NCBI GenBank assembly: GCA_910576655.1
Contig: CAJTJC010000007.1
Location: forward strand, 1 to 64,000
DNA from: an uncultured Christensenella sp.
Lineage (GTDB): Bacteria; Bacillota; Clostridia; Christensenellales; Borkfalkiaceae
DNA length: 64,000 nucleotides
Reading direction: 5' to 3'
Shown piece by piece: positions 15,464 through 23,446 of the stretch. The notes beneath the pieces are model-generated. The model saw nothing but the letters and a program-made list of their open reading frames with translations, ran no database searches and was not told the origin of the DNA. The first letter of the stretch is position 1; each line of letters starts with the position of its first letter. The position numbers and the translations under genes are program-made.

Positions 15464-15580
15464 GCGCATAATAAAGCTAATCCCTTCACTGCAAAATTTT
15501 TTTTAATTCTACCAACAAAAAGGCGTTTTCGTTTGTTATATATCGTGAAAGGAAATTTAACACCTCAGGAGGTAAAAAAG

Positions 15581-16507
15581 GTGAAAAAGAAATTATTAAT
15601 CGGAACGGTATGCGCAACGGTTGCGCTTTCTTCTGCAATGGCGTTCACCGCCTGCGGGAAACCCGACGCCGCTCTTTCTTCTGCAAACGACATATACGGA
15701 CTGGGCGCCGTCTCGACGGTGCGGCTGCTGGGTAACGCCATGCCCACGAAAGCGCTCGCTTCGTTTACCGCTCTTTCCGCCGAGGACGAGGTCAAGTCGC
15801 AGGCGGAAAAGTTCAACGAGTACTTTACCGCACTCGATAGCTTTTTGGGCGACGACGTGGTTTCCACTACTACCCAAAAAAATACCGACGCCGCTTACCC
15901 TTTCGATATTAAAATGACCATTAACGGCAAAGACTTCGACGGCGATACCGTATCCTACACTATGTACTATACCGAAACTCTGTATAAGTCGGAAACAGAC
16001 GATGACGAGATTGAAAACGAATACAAGCTTGTCGGCGTTATGGTTATTGACGGCTCAAACTACCGTCTCGAAGGCGAGCGCAGCGAGGAAAGCGAAAAAG
16101 ACGAAACAGAAACCGAGCTGAAAATCCGCGCCTACGCCGACGTTAACGACAGGTCCTCTTTCGTCGAAATGGAGCAGGAATATTCCGAGGAAGAGGGCGA
16201 AAGAGAAACCGAATACGTTTACTCCGTCTACTCGGGCGGCAAGCTTATAGAGCAGACCGCGGTAGAATTCGAAACCGAAACCAAAAAGAATAAAACCGAA
16301 ACCGAATACGAGCTGGAATTTGTAAGCGGCAGCGGAAAAGGCAAATACGAAATAGAGCGCGAGGTCAAGGGCGGCGTAACTAAAATGAAGGTCAAATACA
16401 ATATCGACGGCAAAACAGGCGTATTCCACATACGCGAAATAACCGACGCCAACGGCGAAAAGCACTACGAATATTCTTACAGCGACGGGTTTGTACAGGT
16501 ATTCTGA
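15581..16507 (+). CDS. Lipoprotein, near copy of the adjacent anti-sigma ectodomain
   Basis: Protein of 308 residues. GTG 15581 is chosen because AGGAGG (15567-15572) lies 8 nt upstream and the product then starts with a normal lipoprotein signal, MKKKLLIGTVC to FTAC25. The mature part begins with an alanine-rich helical segment (VSTVRLLGNAMPTKALASFT), then a long charged beta region rich in Glu/Tyr/Thr. From about residue 35 to 250 it is almost identical to residues 95-310 of the anti-sigma-like protein encoded 1.6 kb downstream. Only the last 50 residues differ substantially. No enzyme motif is visible. It may be a decoy, co-receptor or sensor subunit of that system. Confidence 0.8.
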   Translation: MKKKLLIGTVCATVALSSAMAFTACGKPDAALSSANDIYGLGAVSTVRLLGNAMPTKALASFTALSAEDEVKSQAEKFNEYFTALDSFLGDDVVSTTTQKNTDAAYPFDIKMTINGKDFDGDTVSYTMYYTETLYKSETDDDEIENEYKLVGVMVIDGSNYRLEGERSEESEKDETETELKIRAYADVNDRSSFVEMEQEYSEEEGERETEYVYSVYSGGKLIEQTAVEFETETKKNKTETEYELEFVSGSGKGKYEIEREVKGGVTKMKVKYNIDGKTGVFHIREITDANGEKHYEYSYSDGFVQVF

Positions 16508-16513
16508 TAAGTA

Positions 16514-16542
16514 TTGACATTACCCTTACCGTGTAGTAAAAT
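16514..16542 (+). promoter_or_regulatory. Leaderless promoter of the ECF sigma gene
   Basis: TTGACA (16514-16519), 17 bp, TAAAAT (16537-16542), then 6 nt to GTG 16549. It begins 7 bp after the lipoprotein stop. Confidence 0.72.
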
Positions 16543-16548
16543 ATCACC

Positions 16549-17061
16549 GTGGCACTCGATAAACTTATAAAAAAATTTATAAACGGAGATGCTTCCGCGT
16601 TCGACGATATTTACTGCCGAACGCGGAAATGCGTCTATTACGTGGCATTTTCGATACTGCGGGACGGCGCGCTTGCTGAGGACGTTATGCAGACAACCTA
16701 TCTTAGGGTGTTGAAAAACGCCCGCTCGTACACGCCCGGAACCAACGCCTTGGCGTGGATTGCGAGAATAGCCAAAAACGAGGCGCTGAACGTAAAAAAG
16801 CTTCGCACGCGCGAAACCTACGTCGACGAGCAGCAAGACGCGCACCTGTTCGGCGCAAGCAATCCCGACGGCTACGGCGAGCTTACCGACCTTGCCGCCC
16901 GCGTGCTTGACGAAGACGAATTTTCCATTTTAATGCTCGTAACCGTATGCGGCTACAAGCGGCGGGAAATAGGGCAAATGCTCGGCATGCCAACGCCAAC
17001 AGTGACTTGGAAATACAACAACGCTCTTTCAAAAATGCGAAACGCTTTAAAAGGTAATTAA
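16549..17061 (+). CDS. ECF-type RNA polymerase sigma factor
   Basis: Protein of 170 residues with a GTG start. Region 2 spans about residues 10-75, with YVAFSILRDGALAEDVMQTT and the -10-reading stretch LAWIARIAKNEALNVKK. Region 4 spans about 110-165, with the helix-turn-helix YKRREIGQMLGMPTPTVTWK. It lacks regions 1 and 3, as ECF factors do. The next gene starts 1 bp after the stop and encodes a membrane protein with a short cytoplasmic N-terminus, the usual anti-sigma arrangement. The promoter looks like a housekeeping one rather than an ECF one, so autoregulation is not evident. A ribosome binding site is absent (leaderless). Confidence 0.9.
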   Translation: MALDKLIKKFINGDASAFDDIYCRTRKCVYYVAFSILRDGALAEDVMQTTYLRVLKNARSYTPGTNALAWIARIAKNEALNVKKLRTRETYVDEQQDAHLFGASNPDGYGELTDLAARVLDEDEFSILMLVTVCGYKRREIGQMLGMPTPTVTWKYNNALSKMRNALKGN

Positions 17062-17062
17062 A

Positions 17063-18142
17063 ATGAAAAAGGTCAATATACGAAGACAATTAAAAGCGGA
17101 AGCCGAATTGCACGTGCCCGACCCTATAGAAAAAATAAAGCTTTCGGCGCAGTCTGAAAACCTGTTGCCCGAAAGCGACGCAGTCAGCGCGCAAGGAAAT
17201 ACGGCGGTAAAGCTCAGACAGCGGACGATAGGTTTAGTAACCTCGCTTGCCGCTTGCGCCGCGTGCTGCGTATTCATACTTACCTTTATCCTGCGCAGCG
17301 GCGAAACTCCCGCCATCCCCTCCCGCGTTACGCTGTCAACCAACGACGCGTACGGGTTTGGCGCCGTTTCTACGGTGCGGCTGCTGGGTAACGCCATGCC
17401 TGCAAACGCGCTCGCTTCGTTTACCGCTCTTTCCGCAGAGGACGAAGTCAAGTCGCAGGCGGAAAAGTTCAACGAATACTTTACCGCGCTCGACAGCTTT
17501 CTCGGCGAAGACGTGGTTTCCACTTCCACTCAGAAAAATACGGATACCGCTTATCCCTTCGATATTAAAATGACCATTAACGGCAAAGACTTCGACGGCG
17601 ATACCGTAACCTACACTATGTACTACACCGAAACTCTGTACAAGTCGGAAACAGACGAGGACGAGATTGAAAACGAATACCGGTTAGTAGGCGTTATGGT
17701 TATAGACGGTGCGAACTACGTTCTCGAAGGCGAACGCAGCGAGGAAAGCGAAAAGGACGAGACCGAAACCGAGCTGAAAATCCGCGCCTACGCCGACGTT
17801 AACGACAGGTCCTCTTTCGTCGAAATGGAGCAGGAATATTCCGAGGAAGAGGGCGAAAGAGAAACCGAATACGTTTACTCCGTCTACTCGGGCGGCAAGC
17901 TTATAGAGCAGACCGCAGTCGAATTCGAAACCGAAACCAAGAACGGTAAAACGCAAACCGAGTACGAGCTGGAATTCAGAAAGGGCAACTCTAAGGGCAA
18001 ATACAGCGTAAGCCGCGACGGCGCGGAAATTGCAGTAAAATATAAAATCGACGGCGAATCGGGCAAATTCGTCATACGCGAAACGGACGGAAAAGAACGC
18101 TACGAATACGTTTTCTCCGACGGCACGAAATTGAAATTTTAA
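17063..18142 (+). CDS. Anti-sigma-like membrane protein with duplicated sensor domain
   Basis: Protein of 359 residues. About 54 cytoplasmic residues (MKKVNIRRQLKAEAELHVPD onward) are followed by one membrane helix (55-78) and a large outer domain. Topology and the position right after the ECF gene suggest an anti-sigma factor, though I see no zinc-binding HxxxCxxC motif, so its cytoplasmic part would be of another type. The outer domain is nearly identical to the lipoprotein at 15581-16507 for about 215 residues. At DNA level, 17765-17916 matches 16109-16260 for 152 nt without a difference by eye. Only the C-terminal part diverges. Confidence 0.75.
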   Translation: MKKVNIRRQLKAEAELHVPDPIEKIKLSAQSENLLPESDAVSAQGNTAVKLRQRTIGLVTSLAACAACCVFILTFILRSGETPAIPSRVTLSTNDAYGFGAVSTVRLLGNAMPANALASFTALSAEDEVKSQAEKFNEYFTALDSFLGEDVVSTSTQKNTDTAYPFDIKMTINGKDFDGDTVTYTMYYTETLYKSETDEDEIENEYRLVGVMVIDGANYVLEGERSEESEKDETETELKIRAYADVNDRSSFVEMEQEYSEEEGERETEYVYSVYSGGKLIEQTAVEFETETKNGKTQTEYELEFRKGNSKGKYSVSRDGAEIAVKYKIDGESGKFVIRETDGKERYEYVFSDGTKLKF

Positions 18143-18168
18143 AAAGGAGGCTTAAAGCCTCCTTTTTT
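18143..18168. terminator. Bidirectional terminator
   Basis: The A-run, GGAGGCTT-A-AAGCCTCC (18146-18162) and TTTTTT separate convergent genes. The stop codon of the minus-strand gene (18167-18169) lies in the T-run. Confidence 0.9.
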
Positions 18169-19528
18169 ATATTTTGGAAAGTATGTGGCGCGCAACGTAT
18201 ACGCCGCTTGCCGAAGCGTGCGAAAGCGAGTGTGTTACGCCGCTTCCGTCGCCGATTATATACAGCCCCTTGTGCTTGGCTTCGAGGTTTTCGTCCGTTT
18301 CCACTTCCATATTGTAGAACTTGACCTCTACGCCGTACAGTAGAGTTTCGTCGTTTGCCGTGCCCTTTGCAACCTTATCGAGCGCGTAAATCATTTCGAT
18401 TATGCCGTCGAGAATACGCTTGGGCAGAATAAGACTCAAATCGCCGGGGGTAGCTTTAAGCGTGGGAACGACTAAGTTTTCCTCTATCCTCTTCTGCGTG
18501 CTGCGCCTGCCGCGCACCATATCGCCGAACCTCTGCACTATTACGCCACCGCCCAGCATATTGGAAAGACGGGCGATACTCTCGCCGTAGCCGTTGCTGT
18601 CCTTGAACGGCTCGGAAAAGTGCTTTGAAACGAGCAGGGCAAAGTTGGTGTTGTTAGTTTTCTTTTTCTCGTCCTCGAAGCTATGCCCGTTGACGGTGAT
18701 TATGCCGTTCGTGTTCTCGTTTACGACTATTCCGTGCGGGTTCATACAGAACGTACGCACCCTGTCCTCGTACTTTTCGGTTGTGTAAACGATTTTGCTT
18801 TCGTAAAGCTCGTCGGTGATATGCTCGAACACCTCCGCGTTCAGCTCTACGCGCACGCCTATATCCACGCGGTTGGAATGTGTGGTAATGTCAAGATTTT
18901 TACATACCTTTTCCATCCACTTGCTGCCGCTTCTGCCCGCGGAAACGATGCAGTATTTACAGGTGTAGCTCTTGTCCGCGACCACCTCGAAGCCGTCCGC
19001 GGTCTTTTTAACGTCGTTTACGTGAGTGTTGAAATAGAAATCTATTTTGTCCTTCAACTCGTCGTATATGTTCGACAGCACGGTATAATTTATGTCCGTA
19101 CCCAAATGGCGCACCTTTGCGTTTAAAAGGTTTAGCTTGTTCTGCGTGCAAATCTTGTGGAAGTCAGAGCCCGCCGTGGAATACAGCTTAGTCTGCGCGC
19201 CGCCGTGCGCCGCATTGATTGCGTCTACGTATTCCATAAGCGCAAGCGCGTTCGCCTTGCCGACGTGCTCGTACAGGCTGCCGCCGAAGTCGTTGGTTAT
19301 GTTGTATTTGCCGTCCGAAAACGCGCCCGCGCCGCCGAAGCCGGACATTATCGAACACGTTTTGCAGCTTATACAGGAAGTTATTTTATCCCCGTCAATG
19401 GGGCATTTGCGTTTGGAAAGCTCGTTTCCCTCTTCGAAAACGGCAACTTTAAGCCCGCTTGCGCGCAGCTCGTATGCCGAAAAGATACCTCCGGGGCCCG
19501 CCCCTATAATTATAACGTCGTATTTCAT
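18167..19528 (-). CDS. FAD-dependent dehydrogenase, COG2509 type
   Basis: Protein of 453 residues. The N-terminus MKYDVIIIGAGPGGIFSA is a dinucleotide-binding Rossmann motif. Residues 42-58 hold four cysteines (C42, C52, C55, C58) before GFGGAGAFSDGKYN, the pattern of the uncharacterised COG2509 flavoproteins. A second nucleotide-binding end, GLYIIGDGSGVTHSLSHAS, closes the protein. The substrate is unknown; an iron-sulfur cluster is possible. Its start overlaps the stop of the nucleotidase/kinase fusion gene by 4 bp, so the two are co-translated. Confidence 0.85.
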   Translation of the reverse strand: MKYDVIIIGAGPGGIFSAYELRASGLKVAVFEEGNELSKRKCPIDGDKITSCISCKTCSIMSGFGGAGAFSDGKYNITNDFGGSLYEHVGKANALALMEYVDAINAAHGGAQTKLYSTAGSDFHKICTQNKLNLLNAKVRHLGTDINYTVLSNIYDELKDKIDFYFNTHVNDVKKTADGFEVVADKSYTCKYCIVSAGRSGSKWMEKVCKNLDITTHSNRVDIGVRVELNAEVFEHITDELYESKIVYTTEKYEDRVRTFCMNPHGIVVNENTNGIITVNGHSFEDEKKKTNNTNFALLVSKHFSEPFKDSNGYGESIARLSNMLGGGVIVQRFGDMVRGRRSTQKRIEENLVVPTLKATPGDLSLILPKRILDGIIEMIYALDKVAKGTANDETLLYGVEVKFYNMEVETDENLEAKHKGLYIIGDGSGVTHSLSHASASGVYVARHILSKI

Positions 19529-20634
19529 TTATGATTGACCAATCCTACTATTTTTTCAATTACCTCGTCCACGTCGTCGCCGACCACGACCTCGGTATCG
19601 CACACCTCGCTGTTACGGTACTCGAAGTCGAGCGACATAATGCGCCTCGTCTTGTCGTCGAGGTCTATATCCGTGCTTATAATGCTCTTTATCGCGTCGG
19701 CACGCTCTCTTTTCGTAAACACGAGCATAGCCCGCTCGCGGTATAAATTTTTAAGCGTGATTGCTCCGCAAATATCTATGGGAATGACGGCAACCCCGCC
19801 CCTTTCGACTATGGGCGAAATTTCCTTTTCCGAGGTACCGAAATGGTATCCGCTGTAAACGGTGGTTTCGATATAGCTACCCGCCTTCATCTCGCGTATG
19901 AACTGCGCCTCGGAAATAAAGCGGTAAGCGTCAGGCGCCTCGTCGCTTCGGCGCGGACGGGTGGTTGAAGTGAGCGGCTTTTCGAAGCCGTCAAGCGCGG
20001 TAAGCCCGTTTGCGATTTCCGTCTTTGACGAGCCCGACGGACCCACAAGGCAAAGCACGCCGCCGTTGCCGAGCTTGGGAAACTTGTCGTAAAAGGAATT
20101 TCTCACCATCTCGCAAAAGTGCATAAAGTCGTCATAGCCGTTTACCGAAAGCAGCCCCGAAAGCCCCGTATTCCACGGCTTGCGGAAAAGCACGGGATAC
20201 GCCGCGCGCGAGCTTGAAATGTTGTGCGCGCCGTCGTCAAGCATAATATCAAGCGAAATTATATCCTTGCGCGTGCCCAAAATTATATTTTCATGCGGAA
20301 TTTCGGGGAAATCTTTAATAAGTCTTTCTGCCCTCGCGCTCATACAGCACGCGGGTACGGCGGTAATGAAAAACACGTCCGCAATTTCCGAAAGCTTTCT
20401 CACGAACTCCTGCGCGCCCTCGGTTATGGGCTGCGTGCGCACGAATTCGGGGTCGGAATACAGAGCTATGCGTTCCTCTACGTGTCTGCCGCTCCCGCCC
20501 CAGTGCTTTATGTCCTCAACCTTTAAAGGCTCCTCGTCGGGGTGACGCTTGTTGATAATCGATACTGCGTACGAATTACATTCGTAAAGCGTGTCGTCCA
20601 CGTCCAGACCGACACGTATTCTGTATTTTTTCAT
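19525..20634 (-). CDS. HAD nucleotidase fused to guanylate-kinase-like domain
   Basis: Protein of 369 residues from ATG 20634, preceded by AGAGG. Residues 1-185 resemble HAD 5'(3')-deoxyribonucleotidases: nucleophile motif LDVDDTL (D11, D13), and DIMLDDGAHN as motif IV. Residues 190-369 resemble guanylate kinase: P-loop GPSGSSKT (198-205), STTRPRRSDE, and ETTVYSGYHFGTS as the GMP-binding loop. One half would make nucleosides from monophosphates and the other would phosphorylate (d)GMP, opposite directions in one chain. I do not know this fusion as a standard family. A longer frame to 20742 has no support because it overlaps the promoter. Confidence 0.82.
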   Translation of the reverse strand: MKKYRIRVGLDVDDTLYECNSYAVSIINKRHPDEEPLKVEDIKHWGGSGRHVEERIALYSDPEFVRTQPITEGAQEFVRKLSEIADVFFITAVPACCMSARAERLIKDFPEIPHENIILGTRKDIISLDIMLDDGAHNISSSRAAYPVLFRKPWNTGLSGLLSVNGYDDFMHFCEMVRNSFYDKFPKLGNGGVLCLVGPSGSSKTEIANGLTALDGFEKPLTSTTRPRRSDEAPDAYRFISEAQFIREMKAGSYIETTVYSGYHFGTSEKEISPIVERGGVAVIPIDICGAITLKNLYRERAMLVFTKRERADAIKSIISTDIDLDDKTRRIMSLDFEYRNSEVCDTEVVVGDDVDEVIEKIVGLVNHK

Positions 20635-20652
20635 ATATTTACCTCTCCGTAC

Positions 20653-20681
20653 ATTATAATGTAAAAGCCGCCAAAAGTCAA
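20653..20681 (-). promoter_or_regulatory. Promoter of the nucleotidase/kinase fusion operon
   Basis: Minus strand: TTGACT (20681-20676), 17 bp, TATAAT (20658-20653). The transcript leader would be only about 12 nt and holds GGAGAGG. Confidence 0.78.
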
Positions 20682-20697
20682 GCCCCAAATTCGGCAG

Positions 20698-20726
20698 TTG
20701 ACAAATGCGTTTCCTTATGATATACT
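20698..20726 (+). promoter_or_regulatory. Promoter of the nrnA-nrnA-surE operon
   Basis: TTGACA (20698-20703), 17 bp, TATACT (20721-20726). It is back to back with the minus-strand promoter, the two -35 boxes 16 bp apart. Confidence 0.8.
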
Positions 20727-20756
20727 GTTTTGTTAATTGCAATAAGGAGTAAAAAG

Positions 20757-21695
20757 ATGTTTAAAGAAGCTTTAAAATTAATTAAAAAATACGATACGAT
20801 AATAATTCACCGTCATAAATATCCCGACGGTGACGCGCTGGGCAGTCAAATGGGACTTGCCGCGCTTTTAAAGGACAATTTCAAAAATAAGCGCGTTTTC
20901 GTAGTCGGCGACGAAGCGCTACGCCTGCCTTTTATGCTCGGCAAAATAGACGAAATCCCCGACGAATACTATAAGGACGCGCTTGCTATTATTCTCGACT
21001 GCGGCTCTGCGCGGCTTATCAGCGACGACAGATACAAGCTTGCCGCAAAGACGCTGCGCATAGACCACCACGTTTACTGCGAAAAGATTGCCGACCTTGA
21101 TATAGTGGACAGCACCTACGAAAGCGCGTGCGGCATGGTTGCAATGCTTGCAAAGGAATGTAAATGGAAGCTTTCGCCCGTATCGGCAACGGCGCTGTAC
21201 ACAGGTATGGTGACCGACAGCGGCAGGTTCGTGTTCGACTCTACCTCGGCGCGCACGTTCGAGCTGGCGGCTTTCCTTATGTCGCAGCCCATCGATTTGA
21301 ATACGCTGCATTATAACCTGTATTCCGAGGACTTCGACGATATTATTAAAAAAGCCGACAATATGCACAAAATAAAGTTTACGCAAAACAACGTCGCCTA
21401 TATATACACCTCGCGCGCGGATTTACCGGCCGACGCGGACGCCGCTCCCGTCGTTTCGACGGGGCTGGTAGGACTTATGCGCGACATTAAGGGCGTGCAT
21501 ATCTGGGTAAACTTTACCGAAAGCGACGACGGCGTGCACGTCGAGCTGCGCTCTAACCGCTACAATATCAACCCGATTGCCGTCAAGTACGGCGGCGGCG
21601 GACATAAAAAGGCAAGCGGCTGCACCGTTCCCGACAAGGCTACCGCAATGGCGCTTTTAGACGATTTGAACGCGCTTGCCGATACGGAGGCTTAA
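20757..21695 (+). CDS. DHH-family phosphoesterase, NrnA-like (copy 1)
   Basis: Protein of 312 residues, with AAGGAG before ATG 20757. The DHH domain shows RHKYPDGDALGSQ (motif I), ILDCGS (motif II) and RIDHHVYC (motif III, manganese ligands). The DHHA1 domain ends in YGGGGHKKASGC, the substrate-binding loop. The family hydrolyses short oligoribonucleotides (nanoRNA), pAp or c-di-NMP breakdown products. The GGGHK version fits NrnA. A paralogue starts directly after the stop codon. Confidence 0.88.
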   Translation: MFKEALKLIKKYDTIIIHRHKYPDGDALGSQMGLAALLKDNFKNKRVFVVGDEALRLPFMLGKIDEIPDEYYKDALAIILDCGSARLISDDRYKLAAKTLRIDHHVYCEKIADLDIVDSTYESACGMVAMLAKECKWKLSPVSATALYTGMVTDSGRFVFDSTSARTFELAAFLMSQPIDLNTLHYNLYSEDFDDIIKKADNMHKIKFTQNNVAYIYTSRADLPADADAAPVVSTGLVGLMRDIKGVHIWVNFTESDDGVHVELRSNRYNINPIAVKYGGGGHKKASGCTVPDKATAMALLDDLNALADTEA

Positions 21696-22673
21696 ATGAA
21701 CGAGAGCATTAAAAACGAAATTCTGAGCAAAATAGAAAGCTATAAAAAGATTATAGTGTCCCGCCACGTTCGTCCCGACGGGGACGCAATTGGCTCGACT
21801 AAGGGGCTTGTAAAGCTGCTGCGCGACACCTATTCCGACAAGAGCATTTACCTCGTCAACGAGGACTATTCGGACTACCTCGCTTTTCTCGGCGGCGAGG
21901 ACGCTGCGCCCGAGGACTGCTCGGACGCGCTTCAAATCGTGCTTGACACTGGCACCGAGGACCGCATTTCGAACAGCCGTTTCCGCGAGGCGAAAGAAAT
22001 TATAAAAATCGACCACCACATCGACGACAAGCCCTACGGCGATATAAGCTGGGTTGAGGACTTCCGCTCGTCCGCGTGCGAAATGGTTGCTGATTTTTAC
22101 GTAACCCATAAGGATAAGCTTAAAATGACGCCCGAGGCGGCGACGTATATCTACCTCGGAATGGTGACCGACAGCGGCAGGTTCCGCTACGAGGGCGTAA
22201 CGGGCGAAACTATGCGGCTTGCGGGCGCGCTGCTTGACTGCGGCGTGGACGCGCAAAAGCTGTTTGCCAACCTTTACGTTGACGAGTTCGAAACCCTGAA
22301 ACTCAAATCTTACGTCTACGACCATATTAAAATTACGCCCAACGGCGTCGCCTACGTCTATATGGACGATGCGGTGCAAAAGAAGTTTAACCTAACGCAG
22401 GAAGCGGCAAGCGACGTCGTCGGAGAGCTGAGCGCGATACGCGGCAGCCTCATTTGGCTTGCGTTTATAGATAATAAGGCGAAAAATCATATACGCGTCA
22501 GGCTGCGCTCGCGCTTCCTCGGCGTTAAGGACCTTGCGAACAACTACCACGGCGGCGGACACAATATGGCTGCGGGCGCGACGGTTTATTCAAAAGAAGA
22601 AATGCAAAAGCTTATCGACGACGCAGATAAACTGCTCGGCGAATACAAGAAAACGCACGGAGGTTGGCTATGA
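21696..22673 (+). CDS. DHH-family phosphoesterase, NrnA-like (copy 2)
   Basis: Protein of 325 residues, adjacent to copy 1 with no gap. Motifs are RHVRPDGDAIGST, VLDTGTEDR, KIDHHIDD and, at the end, YHGGGHNMAAGA. The lysine after the GGGH loop of copy 1 is replaced by asparagine, so substrate choice may differ between the two. Similar architecture and order suggest an old tandem duplication. The stop overlaps the surE start by 4 bp. Confidence 0.87.
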   Translation: MNESIKNEILSKIESYKKIIVSRHVRPDGDAIGSTKGLVKLLRDTYSDKSIYLVNEDYSDYLAFLGGEDAAPEDCSDALQIVLDTGTEDRISNSRFREAKEIIKIDHHIDDKPYGDISWVEDFRSSACEMVADFYVTHKDKLKMTPEAATYIYLGMVTDSGRFRYEGVTGETMRLAGALLDCGVDAQKLFANLYVDEFETLKLKSYVYDHIKITPNGVAYVYMDDAVQKKFNLTQEAASDVVGELSAIRGSLIWLAFIDNKAKNHIRVRLRSRFLGVKDLANNYHGGGHNMAAGATVYSKEEMQKLIDDADKLLGEYKKTHGGWL

Positions 22674-23395
22674 AAATTTTACTTGTAAACGACGACGGCA
22701 TAAACGCCGAGGGATTGCGCCATCTGGTTAACTGGGCAAAAACCAAAGGCGAGGTTTGCGTGTTTGCGCCCAAAGTTCAGCAGAGCGGAAAAAGCCACTC
22801 GATTGAAATTCACGACGCTTACGAGGTGAAAAAGGTCGACCTTTTCGACGGCGTAGAGGCTTACAGCGTTGATTCCACCCCCGCCGACTGCGTGCGTATT
22901 GCCGTACTCGGCTTTAAAAAGAAATTTGACCTTGTAATTTCGGGTGTTAACTGCGGGCATAACCTCGGCGGCGACGTAGAGTACTCCGGCACCGTCGGCG
23001 CCTGCTTCGAGGCGGCGAAAACGGGCGTTAAAGCGCTTGCTTTTTCAGCGATATACACCTCGTTTGACAATGCCGTTAAAAACTTCGACAAGGTGTTCGA
23101 CTGCATTTACGCGAATAAAATGTTTGACCACGCCGATATACTTAACGTCAATTTCCCCGAAAACGGCGACGAAATATTAATTACGAAAACCGGCCCCGCA
23201 ATTTATACAGACAACTTCGAGTTTCTTGACGACGGCAGAGTGAAACCCTGCCTAGTGTGTCTGTACGACAACACAACAGACACCGAAATAGACACCGACG
23301 CAACGATGACGGGGCACATAACCATAACCCCCCTTTCCTGCAATTTAACCGACGCCGACGCTTACGCGGCTATTAAAAAAAGCTTTAAAAAATAA
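22670..23395 (+). CDS. surE: SurE 5'/3'-nucleotidase
   Basis: Protein of 241 residues. ATG 22670 is chosen over a TTG at 22664 because GGAGG (22659-22663) is 6 nt away. SurE hallmarks are present: MKILLVNDDGINAEG at the N-terminus (metal-binding N-D-D-G), QQSGKSHSI, and SGVNCGHNLGGDVEYSGTVG in the middle. SurE dephosphorylates nucleoside monophosphates and short polyphosphates. Following two NrnA-like enzymes that release mononucleotides, it completes a route from nanoRNA to nucleosides; that link is inferred from the operon. Confidence 0.93.
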   Translation: MKILLVNDDGINAEGLRHLVNWAKTKGEVCVFAPKVQQSGKSHSIEIHDAYEVKKVDLFDGVEAYSVDSTPADCVRIAVLGFKKKFDLVISGVNCGHNLGGDVEYSGTVGACFEAAKTGVKALAFSAIYTSFDNAVKNFDKVFDCIYANKMFDHADILNVNFPENGDEILITKTGPAIYTDNFEFLDDGRVKPCLVCLYDNTTDTEIDTDATMTGHITITPLSCNLTDADAYAAIKKSFKK

Positions 23396-23408
23396 CCGAC
23401 AACAAAAA

Positions 23409-23438
23409 ACAGCCTTCCCTTTCGGGAAGGTTGTTTTT
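23409..23438. terminator. Bidirectional terminator after surE
   Basis: CCTTCCC (23413-23419) and GGGAAGG (23424-23430), extended by ACAG/TTGT, carry T-runs on both strands between convergent genes. Confidence 0.88.
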
Positions 23439-23446
23439 ATTATAAT

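Noticed and set aside
15464..15580. Possible ECF-type promoter before the sensor lipoprotein
   Set aside because: Fragments such as CCAAC and ATCGTG are present, but spacing does not give a convincing -35/-10 pair and no matching site lies before the sigma gene.
20635..20742. Upstream extension of the HAD/guanylate-kinase fusion
   Set aside because: It overlaps both divergent promoters; AGAGG and the short leader support ATG 20634.
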